Assembly: GCA_024235175.1 (NCBI GenBank)
Contig: JACKMX010000003.1
Location: forward strand, 558,001 to 622,000
DNA from: Chromatiaceae bacterium
Lineage (GTDB): Bacteria > Pseudomonadota > Gammaproteobacteria > Chromatiales > Chromatiaceae
Reading direction: 5' to 3'
DNA length: 64,000 nt
Below are positions 32,884 to 41,786 of this stretch, piece after piece (positions within the stretch are counted from its first letter, which is position 1; each line of letters starts with the position of its first letter). The notes beneath the pieces are model-generated. The model had not been told where the DNA came from. It saw only the letters and a program-made list of their open reading frames with translations, and made no database searches. A program made the translations under genes and the position numbers.

Positions 32884-33759
32884 TCAAGGCACCCTGGCCG
32901 ACTCAGTCGGCGCCACCAACAACGCGTCTGTGCCTGGCAGGTCGTAGGCCAGGCCCAGATCCTTACGTAGCAAAAGAGTGCCCTGCTGCTGTCTCAGGAT
33001 GCCGAAAACGAGTGTGGTGTCACTGCCGTTAAGACCGATTTCAATCTGGAAGTCTGCCGGAACAGCAGGTGCCTTGACCACCTTCAGCGCCTGGGCGTTT
33101 TTCCATGCATCCACCTTCTCAGTCAAACGGTCTGTGGAGATGCCGGGGAGAGCGGGGGTCAACCGCCATGTCTGCACTCTATCCGGCTGGCGTTCAAGCC
33201 GCCACTGCGGGGTTTCGATGAGATCCAACTCCTTACCCTGCGGCAGAATGTTTGGTGAGACGAAGGCTTCTGCCGGAGCCAGCAGCAGATGGGGGAACAG
33301 ATCCTTGATCAGATAGAGATTGTTGCCTATGCCAAGGTAACGGTAGTGGTTGATCGGATCGGTGTTGCCAACACGGATTTCCAACTGGTCCAGCTGCAAC
33401 AGCGCCAACGGCGGCGCCAGACCGAATTCGCTCAGGTTGTTTTGCTCGGTTCCAAATTGTGCCCGCACCGGGATAACCAGGATTTCCAGAAGTTGCTGTA
33501 TACGTGCACGGTTGGCTTCGATCGAAAAGGGCTTGTTCATGTGCCAGCCGTTGTCATCACGCTGCATGATGATGGTTGGTCCGCTCTTATTGCTGATACT
33601 GACAGAGTGGATCCGGTCCGGCAGCAGCTGCGTCAAGAGTACTGACGGAGCTGGGGGTGATTCGCGTCCGGACCACCAGGTCAAGGTGCCGAGGAGTGTA
33701 ACCAGCAGAAGCAGAATGGCGTTGATCCGGTTTCTGTTCACAGCTTTCTGCGGTGCCAC
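32884..33759 (-). CDS. DUF4340 domain-containing protein, ABC module accessory
   Basis: The 291-residue protein has one N-terminal transmembrane segment (about 12-30, AILLLLVTLLGTLTWW) and a periplasmic DUF4340 region with repeated short motifs such as SVSISN and LEIRVGN. It overlaps the GldG-like gene by 22 bp, and it is the last member of an ABC module. Its biochemical role is not known; the conserved linkage suggests an extracytoplasmic partner of the transporter. Confidence 0.85.
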   Translation of the reverse strand: MAPQKAVNRNRINAILLLLVTLLGTLTWWSGRESPPAPSVLLTQLLPDRIHSVSISNKSGPTIIMQRDDNGWHMNKPFSIEANRARIQQLLEILVIPVRAQFGTEQNNLSEFGLAPPLALLQLDQLEIRVGNTDPINHYRYLGIGNNLYLIKDLFPHLLLAPAEAFVSPNILPQGKELDLIETPQWRLERQPDRVQTWRLTPALPGISTDRLTEKVDAWKNAQALKVVKAPAVPADFQIEIGLNGSDTTLVFGILRQQQGTLLLRKDLGLAYDLPGTDALLVAPTESARVP

Positions 33760-35081
33760 CAGATCACCAGACCCGTCACTGCGAACAGCAGAGGCAGCAG
33801 TACCAGAAAGGTCAATGCGATCAAAATCCCGGTAACCGGCGTCAGATTTAATTGGGTGTCGCCAGCGGAGCGCGCCGGGATATCGATCAGACTGTCATCC
33901 CGGGTCAACCATCGGATCAGGCTGAGCCCCAGATTTAGATTGCCGCCATTGCCCAGATAGGTGTTGGAAAGAAAATCTCCATCTCCGATTATCGCCACAC
34001 GCTGCTCCCGCTGCTGCAGTTGCCGACTGAATGCCAGCCCGATGTCGAGCGGCCCTGGTTTCTCTCCTGACTCGGGATCGCGTTTGATCTCTCCGCTGAT
34101 CGGACCGATTTCGTTCCAGCTTTGTGCCTGAGTCTGCAACAGCGGGGTTATTTGCCAGCCGGCCGAAGCTTCAGACGCCAAGGCAGCGGCATGGGGATAA
34201 AGGGTCAGGCTCTCCATTTGCCGGGTCACCGGGTGATCCGGGTATCCGGCCACCAGGGCCAGAGCGGGGTCGTCAAGACCCAGGCCGGCACCGCTCGCAT
34301 CTACAATGGTTCCCGGAAAAAGTTTGAGTCGGAACAGTCCGGCTAGTGGTTGAAGGGTTTCCGGCATTGCATCAGGTTCAAGCAACCAGAGCAGATTTCC
34401 GCCCCGTTCGACATATTGCACGATCAACTCGGTCTCCCTGGGGAGATAGCCGGTCTGCGGACCGGCCAGTATCAGTAAGCTGGTATTGTCTGCGATTCCT
34501 TTTTGCAGTCCCAGATCGACCGGTTGAATTCTATATCCCTTCTGCATCAATTCAGATCCGAACAGTCCCAGGTCATGGTTTGCCTGGCGGTCGAGTCGTC
34601 GCTCGCCGTGCCCCTCAACGACCAGAATCCAACGTTCGCCCTGTTGCAACAGGCGCTGGATGGCGTTGCTGATACTTTGTTCGTCAATAGTGCTCAGGTT
34701 TTCACTTCTGCCGGCATATTCCAGACGCAGTTCACCGGTAACCCGGATACCCAGTTCGCGGATCAGAGCCGGGTGTTGCGCCGGGTCGATAAACTCCAGA
34801 TCGATGTTGGAGCTGTGTCTTTGGTAACGGTTGATAAACTCGCTTATCTGTAGTCGCAATTGCGAGTTGTGCGGAGCAAAGCAGGTGATTTTAAGGGTCG
34901 AGTCCAGTCGATCGAGCAGTGTTTTGCTGGTATCGCTGAGGCTGTTGCGGGCATTGTCCGACCAGTCCCAGATCAGGACATGGCGTTGACTGAGCCAGCT
35001 CAGCATGGCTGCAGCGGCGGTCAGTAACAGGTAGAACAGAATGATCTGCAGACGCTGTTTGAAGCCTGACGCTGACCGCAT
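33738..35081 (-). CDS. GldG-like ABC transporter auxiliary protein
   Basis: A 447-residue protein with a transmembrane segment near residues 12-30 (IILFYLLLTAAAAML), a large soluble GldG/IFT52-like domain (QRWILVVEGHGERRL; SLLILAGPQTGYLP) and a second segment at the C-terminus (ITFLVLLPLLFAV). Related proteins pair with GldA and GldF; in Bacteroidetes they are gliding factors, but homologues are common outside gliding bacteria. The cargo is unknown. Confidence 0.87.
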   Translation of the reverse strand: MRSASGFKQRLQIILFYLLLTAAAAMLSWLSQRHVLIWDWSDNARNSLSDTSKTLLDRLDSTLKITCFAPHNSQLRLQISEFINRYQRHSSNIDLEFIDPAQHPALIRELGIRVTGELRLEYAGRSENLSTIDEQSISNAIQRLLQQGERWILVVEGHGERRLDRQANHDLGLFGSELMQKGYRIQPVDLGLQKGIADNTSLLILAGPQTGYLPRETELIVQYVERGGNLLWLLEPDAMPETLQPLAGLFRLKLFPGTIVDASGAGLGLDDPALALVAGYPDHPVTRQMESLTLYPHAAALASEASAGWQITPLLQTQAQSWNEIGPISGEIKRDPESGEKPGPLDIGLAFSRQLQQREQRVAIIGDGDFLSNTYLGNGGNLNLGLSLIRWLTRDDSLIDIPARSAGDTQLNLTPVTGILIALTFLVLLPLLFAVTGLVIWWHRRKL

Positions 35082-35084
35082 CCT

Positions 35085-35828
35085 TTATCCCTCAATGCGG
35101 AGACGCTCAAGACGGTGAATGCAAAGAATCAGGCCGATGAGGATCAGTAACAGGAAATAGATGATGTCAGAGCTTGTCACCAATCCGCTCAACATACGCT
35201 GGAAGTGACTGGAGAGAGAGAGTTGCTGCAGCAGCGAGTCTGTCCCTTCGTTGTCAGTGAGGTTAATGATCCAGAGCAGCAGCAATACCGCATAAGTCAA
35301 TACAGCTGCGACAGCGGGTTGTTTCGTCATGCTGGAAATCCAGATACCAACTGCGGCATAAGCGGTGCCGGCCAGGGTCAGTGCTAACAGCGCGGCAGCC
35401 AGAGATCCCATGTCCGGTCGGGTTCCCAGAAGAAGTGAAAGCGGCATCAGCGCAATCAGCACGAGTGTGATCGCCAGGAAGGTCAACACGGCAAAATACT
35501 TACCCATGACAATCGCGGTCAACGAGACCGGTGAGGAGAACAGGAGATCCAGTGTGCCGCTGCCTGAATCGCGACTGAACATCCCCATGGTCAACAGGGG
35601 TACCAGCAACATAAGTGTCATGGCGGCTGAATCCAGCAGTGGGGCAATCACCAGCGTGCTGATGCCTGGTGCGCTTTCCAGCCCTGCCAACTTGGGTTGA
35701 AGCTGAAGGAACTGTTCCAGCTGCACCAGAAATATCCAGGCCAGAACCAGTTGCATTGCAATCAGAAGACTCCAGGCCAGAGGTGAGAGAAACAATGATC
35801 GCAGCTCCTTGCCGAAAATGGCGAACAT
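35085..35828 (-). CDS. ABC-2 type permease, GldF-like
   Basis: The 247-residue protein has six predicted membrane segments and the typical permease opening FAIFGKELRSLFLSPLAW, followed by FSSPVSLTAIVMGKYFA near residue 100. It forms the membrane channel of the Gld-like module. It abuts the ATPase gene (1-bp overlap) and the GldG-like gene (3-bp gap), so the unit is one operon. Confidence 0.9.
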   Translation of the reverse strand: MFAIFGKELRSLFLSPLAWSLLIAMQLVLAWIFLVQLEQFLQLQPKLAGLESAPGISTLVIAPLLDSAAMTLMLLVPLLTMGMFSRDSGSGTLDLLFSSPVSLTAIVMGKYFAVLTFLAITLVLIALMPLSLLLGTRPDMGSLAAALLALTLAGTAYAAVGIWISSMTKQPAVAAVLTYAVLLLLWIINLTDNEGTDSLLQQLSLSSHFQRMLSGLVTSSDIIYFLLLILIGLILCIHRLERLRIEG

Positions 35829-36754
35829 CAGCGGTCGTTCTCCCCGGTTGTGGTGAGCCGGTAAAAAATCTGCTCCAGATTCTGCTGCTGTGGAACCAGC
35901 TCCATCAATCCCCAGCCGCGCTGGATAATCCGTTCTGCCACGGTTTCAACAAGGCAAGTGCTGCTCAGCTGAAGGTAGAAACGGTTTTCACCCAAAGTCG
36001 TCACGTTCACAACTCCCTTCAGTTGCGCCAAGGCCGGCTCTCCTGGCGGGCGGGCAAGCCGGATATTCAGCATGTCGCTTTTACTGCTGTTCATCTGCGC
36101 CAGTGATTCTGTGTATACCAGCCGGCCATTGTTCATAATCAGCACACGGTCACACACTGACTGTACTTCCGGCAGAATATGTGTGGAGAGAATGACGCCG
36201 TGACTGCTTCCAAGTGTTCGGATCAGCTTGCGTATCTCAATAATCTGATTCGGATCCAATCCATTGGTTGGTTCGTCCAGGATGATCAGCTGCGGATTGT
36301 GGATGATTGCCTGGGCAATGCCTACCCTTTGTTGGAAACCTTTGGAGAGATTCCGGATCAGCCTGCTGCCCTCCCTGTCGAGACCGCACAGCGATTTCAC
36401 CCGATCCAAAGACGCCTTTATGCTGGATCCTTTCACTGCCTTGAGGCGTGCACAGAATTTCAGGTATTCATCGACCGTTAATTCATGGTAAAGCGGGGGG
36501 GTTTCCGGCAGGTAACCAATGGCCCGCTTTACCAGCTTCGGTTCTTTCAACAGGTCTGCACCATCCAACTGGACCGTTCCCAGACTCGCCCCAAGGCAAC
36601 CGCTGAGGATACGCATTGTGGTCGATTTTCCTGCCCCGTTAGGTCCGAGCAGTCCAACGACCTCACCTTGAAACAACTCCAGGCTGATATTCCTGACCGC
36701 GCAGAACTGCCCGAAGAAACGGGTTATGCCTGTCATTCTGATCAATGGTTGCAT
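35828..36754 (-). CDS. ABC transporter ATP-binding protein, GldA-like
   Basis: A 308-residue ABC ATPase: Walker A GLLGPNGAGKSTT near residue 38, signature LSKGFQQRVGIAQA near residue 134, Walker B LIILDEPTNGLDP, and an H-loop in LSTHILPEV. The C-terminal third (about 225-308) is the extra domain typical of DUF4162-type exporters. It drives the permease encoded just downstream and heads the module. Confidence 0.92.
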   Translation of the reverse strand: MQPLIRMTGITRFFGQFCAVRNISLELFQGEVVGLLGPNGAGKSTTMRILSGCLGASLGTVQLDGADLLKEPKLVKRAIGYLPETPPLYHELTVDEYLKFCARLKAVKGSSIKASLDRVKSLCGLDREGSRLIRNLSKGFQQRVGIAQAIIHNPQLIILDEPTNGLDPNQIIEIRKLIRTLGSSHGVILSTHILPEVQSVCDRVLIMNNGRLVYTESLAQMNSSKSDMLNIRLARPPGEPALAQLKGVVNVTTLGENRFYLQLSSTCLVETVAERIIQRGWGLMELVPQQQNLEQIFYRLTTTGENDR

Positions 36755-37052
36755 CGGCTCTGCAAGTTACAGGAGAACCAGTCGTTTTTGCAAGTGGATC
36801 AAACCGGATACTGCAGCAGAGCTATTAATCCCGGATATCGGGTTCAAACCGGTTGCTTAAACGTCATGGGTCCGCAATCGACCTATATTACAGCGACATA
36901 AAACAGTAAAAATTTTTTTGAGTTGGATAGTTTATGCTATGTGCCCTTGGCGTAGTCAGGCGTGAAATCTACCTGGCACTCCAATAATACCGGGACTGAT
37001 TATTTCCGTAATTTGACAATAATTTTTGTAACCAACCAAGAGGAGAACTGCT

Positions 37053-37775
37053 ATGGGCCGAGTAGCATTGGTAACCGGAGGAACACGGGGAATTGGTGAA
37101 GCGATTTCCATTGCCCTGAAAGACGCTGGTTACACCGTCGCTGCCGTCTATGCCGGCAACGATGAAAAAGCCAAGGAATTTTCGGATCAAACAGGGATAA
37201 ATACCTATAAGTTTGATGTTTCCAATTTTGCTCAATGTCAATCCGGAGTTGCCAACATTGAATCTGAGCTGGGACCTGTGGAGATTCTGGTCAACAATGC
37301 GGGCATAACACGCGATGCCACCCTGCATAAAATGACTCCAGAACAGTGGAGCGAGGTTATACAGACCGATCTTACCTCCTGTTTCAACATGTGCCGCATA
37401 GTCATTGAGGGCATGCGCGAGCGTTCATTCGGACGCATTATCAATATCAGTTCCATGAATGGTGAATTGGGGGGATTTGGACAGGCCAACTATTCTGCTG
37501 CCAAGGCTGGTATGATCGGCTTCTCCAAGGCTGTGGCCAGAGAGGATGCGGGCAAAGGGATAACGGTAAACGTTATTACCCCGGGTTTTGTTGCCACCGA
37601 GATGGTGCTCTCCATTCCGGAGAAAGTCATGACCAATATCGTAAATGCCATTCCTGTAAGACGTCTGGGAGAACCCTCTGAGATAGCCCGCGGTGTGGTT
37701 TTTCTTGCATCTGATGATGCCGGGTATATCACTGGCTCCACCCTCGATATCAACGGTGGTCAATATATGATTTAA
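37053..37775 (+). CDS. phaB: Acetoacetyl-CoA reductase, third copy
   Basis: A 240-residue SDR, MGRVALVTGGTRGIGEAIS, with NNAG at 81-84, Ser134, Tyr147 and Lys151, and the ending LDINGGQYMI. It is close to the copy at 5435-6157 over its full length. GAGGAG precedes the ATG. It is a single-gene unit between the Gld-like module (divergent) and the ptsI end (convergent), 30 kb from the PHA synthase genes, which hints at separate regulation. Confidence 0.88.
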   Translation: MGRVALVTGGTRGIGEAISIALKDAGYTVAAVYAGNDEKAKEFSDQTGINTYKFDVSNFAQCQSGVANIESELGPVEILVNNAGITRDATLHKMTPEQWSEVIQTDLTSCFNMCRIVIEGMRERSFGRIINISSMNGELGGFGQANYSAAKAGMIGFSKAVAREDAGKGITVNVITPGFVATEMVLSIPEKVMTNIVNAIPVRRLGEPSEIARGVVFLASDDAGYITGSTLDINGGQYMI

Positions 37776-37802
37776 GCAGCAATAAACGTTTCAGTCGCCA
37801 CC

Positions 37803-37832
37803 CTGCCGCCGGGATTCCGGTCCCGGCGGCAG
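37803..37832. terminator. Strong hairpin between phaB3 and ptsI
   Basis: Twelve-bp arms CTGCCGCCGGGA (37803-37814) and TCCCGGCGGCAG (37821-37832) with a 6-nt loop lie 28 nt past the phaB3 stop. Only CGCGTTTA follows, so the T-run is poor. It sits between two converging genes and probably ends transcription. Confidence 0.6.
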
Positions 37833-37985
37833 CGCGTTTACTGGCTGCCATCTTCACTGAAACATATATCGAACAGGCTGTTCGCAAACCCGTTCAACCC
37901 GTATATTTCACCGCTTTCCTGCGTCTTGATGGTTCAGTTCAGTGACACAGTCAGGGAAAAAGAAAAGGAGGGTTGTGTTCGCTCA

Positions 37986-39716
37986 TTAGTATTGATTGCA
38001 GATCAGTGACAGCGCATCAAGAGCGTTCGGCTTGTCGATATTTCTCATCATTCTGCCAACCTGTTTTGCCAGGGAAGCGGCATCGAGTGAGCGGACGACT
38101 CTTTTTACTTCAAGCAGTGAGCCGGGCTGCATACTGAATTCCCTCAAACCCATGCCGAGCAAGAGCGGAATATAGCGCGGATCCCCAGCCATCTCTCCAC
38201 ACATCGATATTGGGATATTGTGACGTTTGCCCGCGTCAATGACCATTTGTATCAGTCTTAGAACAGATGGATGCAACGGGTCATACAAATAATTGACTTC
38301 ATCATCGATCCGGTCGATTGCCAGGGTATATTGCACAAGGTCGTTTGTGCCGATGGAGAGAAAATCCAATTCCCGTGCGAACGCATCCGCTGCCAATGCT
38401 GCTGCCGGCACTTCAATCATGCCGCCGACACAAATATTGTCGGCGTAATCCAAGCCATCCCGGGTCAGCGACTCCTTGGTCTCCTGCAGCATCGCTTTGA
38501 TCTGGTACACCTCCTGTAGATTGGAGAGCATGGGTATCATGATTTTTACCGGACCCAGTGCGGTTGCCCGCAGAATGGCGCGAAGATGCGGACGGAAAAG
38601 CTTCGGCTCCTTCAGGCAGAGCCGAATGGCGCGTAGACCCAGTGCCGGATTACAGGTGGTCGATTCCTGCGAACAGTTGTCCAGCCGTTTGTCGGCCCCA
38701 AGATCAAGCGTTCTGATGGTGATTGGAAGTCCGTTCAGCCCCTCAACCGCCTGGCTGTAAGCGGTAAACTGCTCCTCTTCATCGGGCGTGCCGGAGCGGT
38801 TCATGAACAGATACTCGGTGCGGTAGAGACCGACGCCGTCGGCGGAGAGTGAGCGGGTTGCCTCGATATCTTCGGGCAGCTCAATATTGGCCATTAACTG
38901 CGCTGTTTCACCATCCAGGGTGATTGCCGGTTTCTTGATCAGCATCAACAGCGATGTGGCACGTTGCTCGGATTTGCGGATCAGGTTGCGATAATGGTCC
39001 AGAATGGATTTCTCATCGGTCGCCAGCAATGTGCCCTGTTTTCCATCCACTATAAGGCGTTCGCCCTGACGCAGGATCTGGGTGGCATGATGCACACCCA
39101 CCAGGGCCGGAATACCGAGACCGCGCGCCAGAATAGCGGTATGGGACATGGGGCCGCCTCCCTCGGTAACAAAACCGGCGACACCCTGATGTTTCAGCAG
39201 AATTGTATCCGCGGGCGCCAGGTCCTGTGCGATAATGATGCGACCCTGCAAGTCTGCTGAATCCTCCCCCTTTTTTTTCTGTAGCAGGAACTTCTGTATA
39301 TGAGTTATGACGTGATCCACATCGTCCTTCCGGGAGCGCAGGTAAGGATCATCCATGGCATCGAACACTTTGACCAACGCGTCCCGTTGTAACTGCAACG
39401 CCCACTCGGCAGCGCAATTCTGTTCACGGATGAAATCGATGGGAACTTCGGACAGTGCGGCATCGGCGAGCATCAGGAGATGGGTGTCGATAAAGGAGGC
39501 GATCTCAGACCAGGTCGATCTGGGAATCTTTTTTTCCACTGTGCTTAGTGAGCGACGGGCGCTGGCCACAGCCTGACGATAACGATCGATTTCGTTCGCT
39601 ATCTGATTGAATGGCACAAATCTGGGGGATACCTCGATCAACCCCCGCTGCAACAGGTGGGCATTTCCGATAGCTATACCGGGGGTTACGCCGATACCTG
39701 AGCAGGAGAAGGTCAC
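37986..39716 (-). CDS. ptsI: Phosphoenolpyruvate-protein phosphotransferase (PTS enzyme I)
   Basis: The 576-residue protein has the HPr-binding N-domain, phospho-acceptor His192 in GGGPMSHTAILARG, and the PEP-binding TIM barrel with the MIPMLSNLQEV and SIGTNDLVQYTLAIDR segments. It transfers phosphate from PEP to HPr. It has no N-terminal GAF domain, so it is not PtsP. It overlaps ptsH by 4 bp. No sugar permease is nearby, which suggests a regulatory PTS. Confidence 0.94.
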   Translation of the reverse strand: MTFSCSGIGVTPGIAIGNAHLLQRGLIEVSPRFVPFNQIANEIDRYRQAVASARRSLSTVEKKIPRSTWSEIASFIDTHLLMLADAALSEVPIDFIREQNCAAEWALQLQRDALVKVFDAMDDPYLRSRKDDVDHVITHIQKFLLQKKKGEDSADLQGRIIIAQDLAPADTILLKHQGVAGFVTEGGGPMSHTAILARGLGIPALVGVHHATQILRQGERLIVDGKQGTLLATDEKSILDHYRNLIRKSEQRATSLLMLIKKPAITLDGETAQLMANIELPEDIEATRSLSADGVGLYRTEYLFMNRSGTPDEEEQFTAYSQAVEGLNGLPITIRTLDLGADKRLDNCSQESTTCNPALGLRAIRLCLKEPKLFRPHLRAILRATALGPVKIMIPMLSNLQEVYQIKAMLQETKESLTRDGLDYADNICVGGMIEVPAAALAADAFARELDFLSIGTNDLVQYTLAIDRIDDEVNYLYDPLHPSVLRLIQMVIDAGKRHNIPISMCGEMAGDPRYIPLLLGMGLREFSMQPGSLLEVKRVVRSLDAASLAKQVGRMMRNIDKPNALDALSLICNQY

Positions 39717-39982
39717 TCCTCTTCTCCGAAGCGGTTCCTGATCAACTCATCGAGTGCTTCCATAGCGCCCAACTCATCTTCACCATCAGTGGTCAGCGTC
39801 AATTCCGTACCCTGGCTTGCGGCCAGCATCATTACACCCATGATACTCTTTCCATTTACCTGCTGCCCCTTGTGCACCAGATGTACATTACTACTGTACT
39901 GGGAAGCCATTGTAACGAACTTGGCAGCTGCCCTGGCGTGCAGGCCAAGCTTGTTGATGATCTTGATTTCTCGGCTGATCAT
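39713..39982 (-). CDS. ptsH: Phosphocarrier protein HPr
   Basis: An 89-residue HPr with the active His15 in LGLHARAAA and Ser46 in NGKSIMGVMML, the target of HPr kinase. It passes phosphate from enzyme I to EIIA proteins and, when phosphorylated at Ser46, acts as a signal. It overlaps rapZ and ptsI by 4 bp each. The presence of hprK two genes upstream agrees with a functional Ser46. Confidence 0.94.
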   Translation of the reverse strand: MISREIKIINKLGLHARAAAKFVTMASQYSSNVHLVHKGQQVNGKSIMGVMMLAASQGTELTLTTDGEDELGAMEALDELIRNRFGEEE

Positions 39983-40836
39983 GTCAACTCCCGATGCCGG
40001 GTGATTACCGGTAGTTTAGAGGTTTTAAAGTAAGCGGAAATTTGTTCTGTCAGGTATACCGAGCGGTGCTGTCCGCCGGTACACCCTATGGCAACGGTCA
40101 GATAACTGCGGCCATCCGCCTGAAAACAGGGAATCCATTTATCCAGAAACTGAATGATGTCATTTTTGAAGTTCAATACATTTCCGTCCTGTTCGAGAAA
40201 ATCGGCCACTTCCCGATCCATTCCGGACAGGGAACGCAATCCAGCCTGCCAATGCGGATTCGGCAGACATCGTGCATCGTAGACGAAGTCCGCGTCATTC
40301 GGGACGCCATGTTTGAAGCCGAAAGACTGGAATAGCAGGGAGAGAGTCGGTGCGCTTCTGTCGATGACATGTGTGCGAATCATGTCACGCAACTGGTGAA
40401 TGTTGGTTCGTGTGGTATCTATACACAGGTCTGCCGAATCAGCAAAAGGGGAGAGCAGTTGCCGTTCGAGCTGTATCGCCTCCGCCAGGGGATGGTGTTC
40501 ATCCGAAAGGGGATGCCGACGGCGGGACTCGCTGTAGCGCCTTATCAGGGTATCGTTTTGTGCCTCGAGGTATATCAGTTGCCGCTCAATTCCCTTTCTG
40601 CTCAACTTGTGCAACAGTGGCTGCACGCTGCCGAGGTCAATAGATCGGCTGCGGGCGTCAATACCGATTGCAACCACTTCGAATAATGGATCGTTCTTTG
40701 TGGCCATCTCCTTGATAAATCTGGCGAGCAGAAACAGAGGGAGGTTGTCGATACAGTAATAACCCAGATCCTCCAGAGTTTTAAGTGCGATACTTTTACC
40801 CGAACCCGACAGCCCCGTCACTATAACCAGCTTCAT
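39979..40836 (-). CDS. rapZ: RNase adapter protein RapZ
   Basis: A 285-residue P-loop protein: VIVTGLSGSGKSIALKTLEDLGYYCIDNLP at the N-terminus (split here by function: Walker A GLSGSGKS), and the C-terminal signal-sensing region with CTGGQHRSVYL near residue 262. In E. coli RapZ binds glucosamine-6-phosphate and guides RNase E to GlmZ. It overlaps hprK and ptsH by 4 bp each, a conserved neighbourhood. Confidence 0.93.
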   Translation of the reverse strand: MKLVIVTGLSGSGKSIALKTLEDLGYYCIDNLPLFLLARFIKEMATKNDPLFEVVAIGIDARSRSIDLGSVQPLLHKLSRKGIERQLIYLEAQNDTLIRRYSESRRRHPLSDEHHPLAEAIQLERQLLSPFADSADLCIDTTRTNIHQLRDMIRTHVIDRSAPTLSLLFQSFGFKHGVPNDADFVYDARCLPNPHWQAGLRSLSGMDREVADFLEQDGNVLNFKNDIIQFLDKWIPCFQADGRSYLTVAIGCTGGQHRSVYLTEQISAYFKTSKLPVITRHRELT

Positions 40837-41786
40837 TTGGATTCCTGCTGTCTGTCTATAGCCTGCTGCTGCCGGCTGATGAACTCCTCAGTGGCGTCGT
40901 AACCTTTTTTTTGCAGTATAAATTGACGTACCGCCACCTCTACCAGAATAGACATTTCTCTGCCTGGCGCTACCGGAAGTGCAACCTCTGAAATTGGGAT
41001 ACCCAGTACATCCGTAAAGGAGTAGCTTCCGCGCAGTCTATCCACCTTTTTCAGATCCAATTCATTCATTGGCTGCAGACGAATAATAAGGCGCAGATAT
41101 TTCTCCTGTTTGATCGCACTGTCGCCAAACATGGTGCGTATATTGATAACGCCCAATCCCCGCACTTCCAGAAAGTCCTGTAGCAAAGCCGGGCAACTGC
41201 CGCTGATGATGTCCGGTGCGATACGGGAAAAAACCGGGGCATCATCTGCTATCAGGCGGTGGCCGCGTGCTATCAGTTCCAGTGCCAGTTCGCTTTTTCC
41301 GGTCGCGGCATTACCGGTCAGCAGCACGCCGGTTCCCAATACTTCCATAAACACGCCGTGTTGCGTAGTGCGTTCGGCCAGGGCATGAGTCAGAAAGTAC
41401 TGCAGTTCATCGGTCAACAGCTTGTCCGGTATCGATGAGTGCCATAATGGGGTGCCGCTTTTTTCAGCGCTGCTGATAAATTGTGCGTCGACCGCAACAC
41501 CATCTGCCAACAGTACCGCTGCAGGTTGGGCAAAGAACAACTTCTCCATTACGTCGAGGAACAGATTTCTGTCCAGCCCGCTAAAGTAGGATAACTCTGC
41601 CCGACCTATGATCTGAATTCGATTGGGATGGATATAGTTCAGCGGTCCGGCCAATCCCTGACTTGCCGCGCCGGGAAAATCGCCTCTCAGATTTCGCTCG
41701 GAGCCAATATGGCCCGCTATCCATTCGAGCCCCAGTCTGTTTTTGAGGGCATTGTAAAGGTCGCGTGAGGTGACCGGGAATGTCAC
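40833..41786 (-). CDS. hprK: HPr kinase/phosphorylase
   Basis: The 317-residue protein has an N-terminal DRTGG-like domain and a C-terminal catalytic domain with the P-loop GNAATGKSELALELI near residue 160 and the HPrK signature LEVRGLGVINIRTMFG near residue 207. It adds or removes phosphate at Ser46 of HPr. Its presence in a gammaproteobacterium with no nearby sugar permease supports a regulatory role. It overlaps ptsN and rapZ by 4 bp. Confidence 0.93.
   Translation of the reverse strand: MTFPVTSRDLYNALKNRLGLEWIAGHIGSERNLRGDFPGAASQGLAGPLNYIHPNRIQIIGRAELSYFSGLDRNLFLDVMEKLFFAQPAAVLLADGVAVDAQFISSAEKSGTPLWHSSIPDKLLTDELQYFLTHALAERTTQHGVFMEVLGTGVLLTGNAATGKSELALELIARGHRLIADDAPVFSRIAPDIISGSCPALLQDFLEVRGLGVINIRTMFGDSAIKQEKYLRLIIRLQPMNELDLKKVDRLRGSYSFTDVLGIPISEVALPVAPGREMSILVEVAVRQFILQKKGYDATEEFISRQQQAIDRQQESK

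Noticed and set aside
36830..36860. GGTTCAAACC as a tRNA T-loop
   Set aside because: No acceptor stem, D-arm or anticodon arm could be placed around it; no tRNA was found anywhere in the window.
36755..37052. Promoter search between the Gld-like module and phaB3
   Set aside because: AT-rich segments such as the T-run near 36912 were seen, but no hexamer pair with acceptable spacing could be supported.
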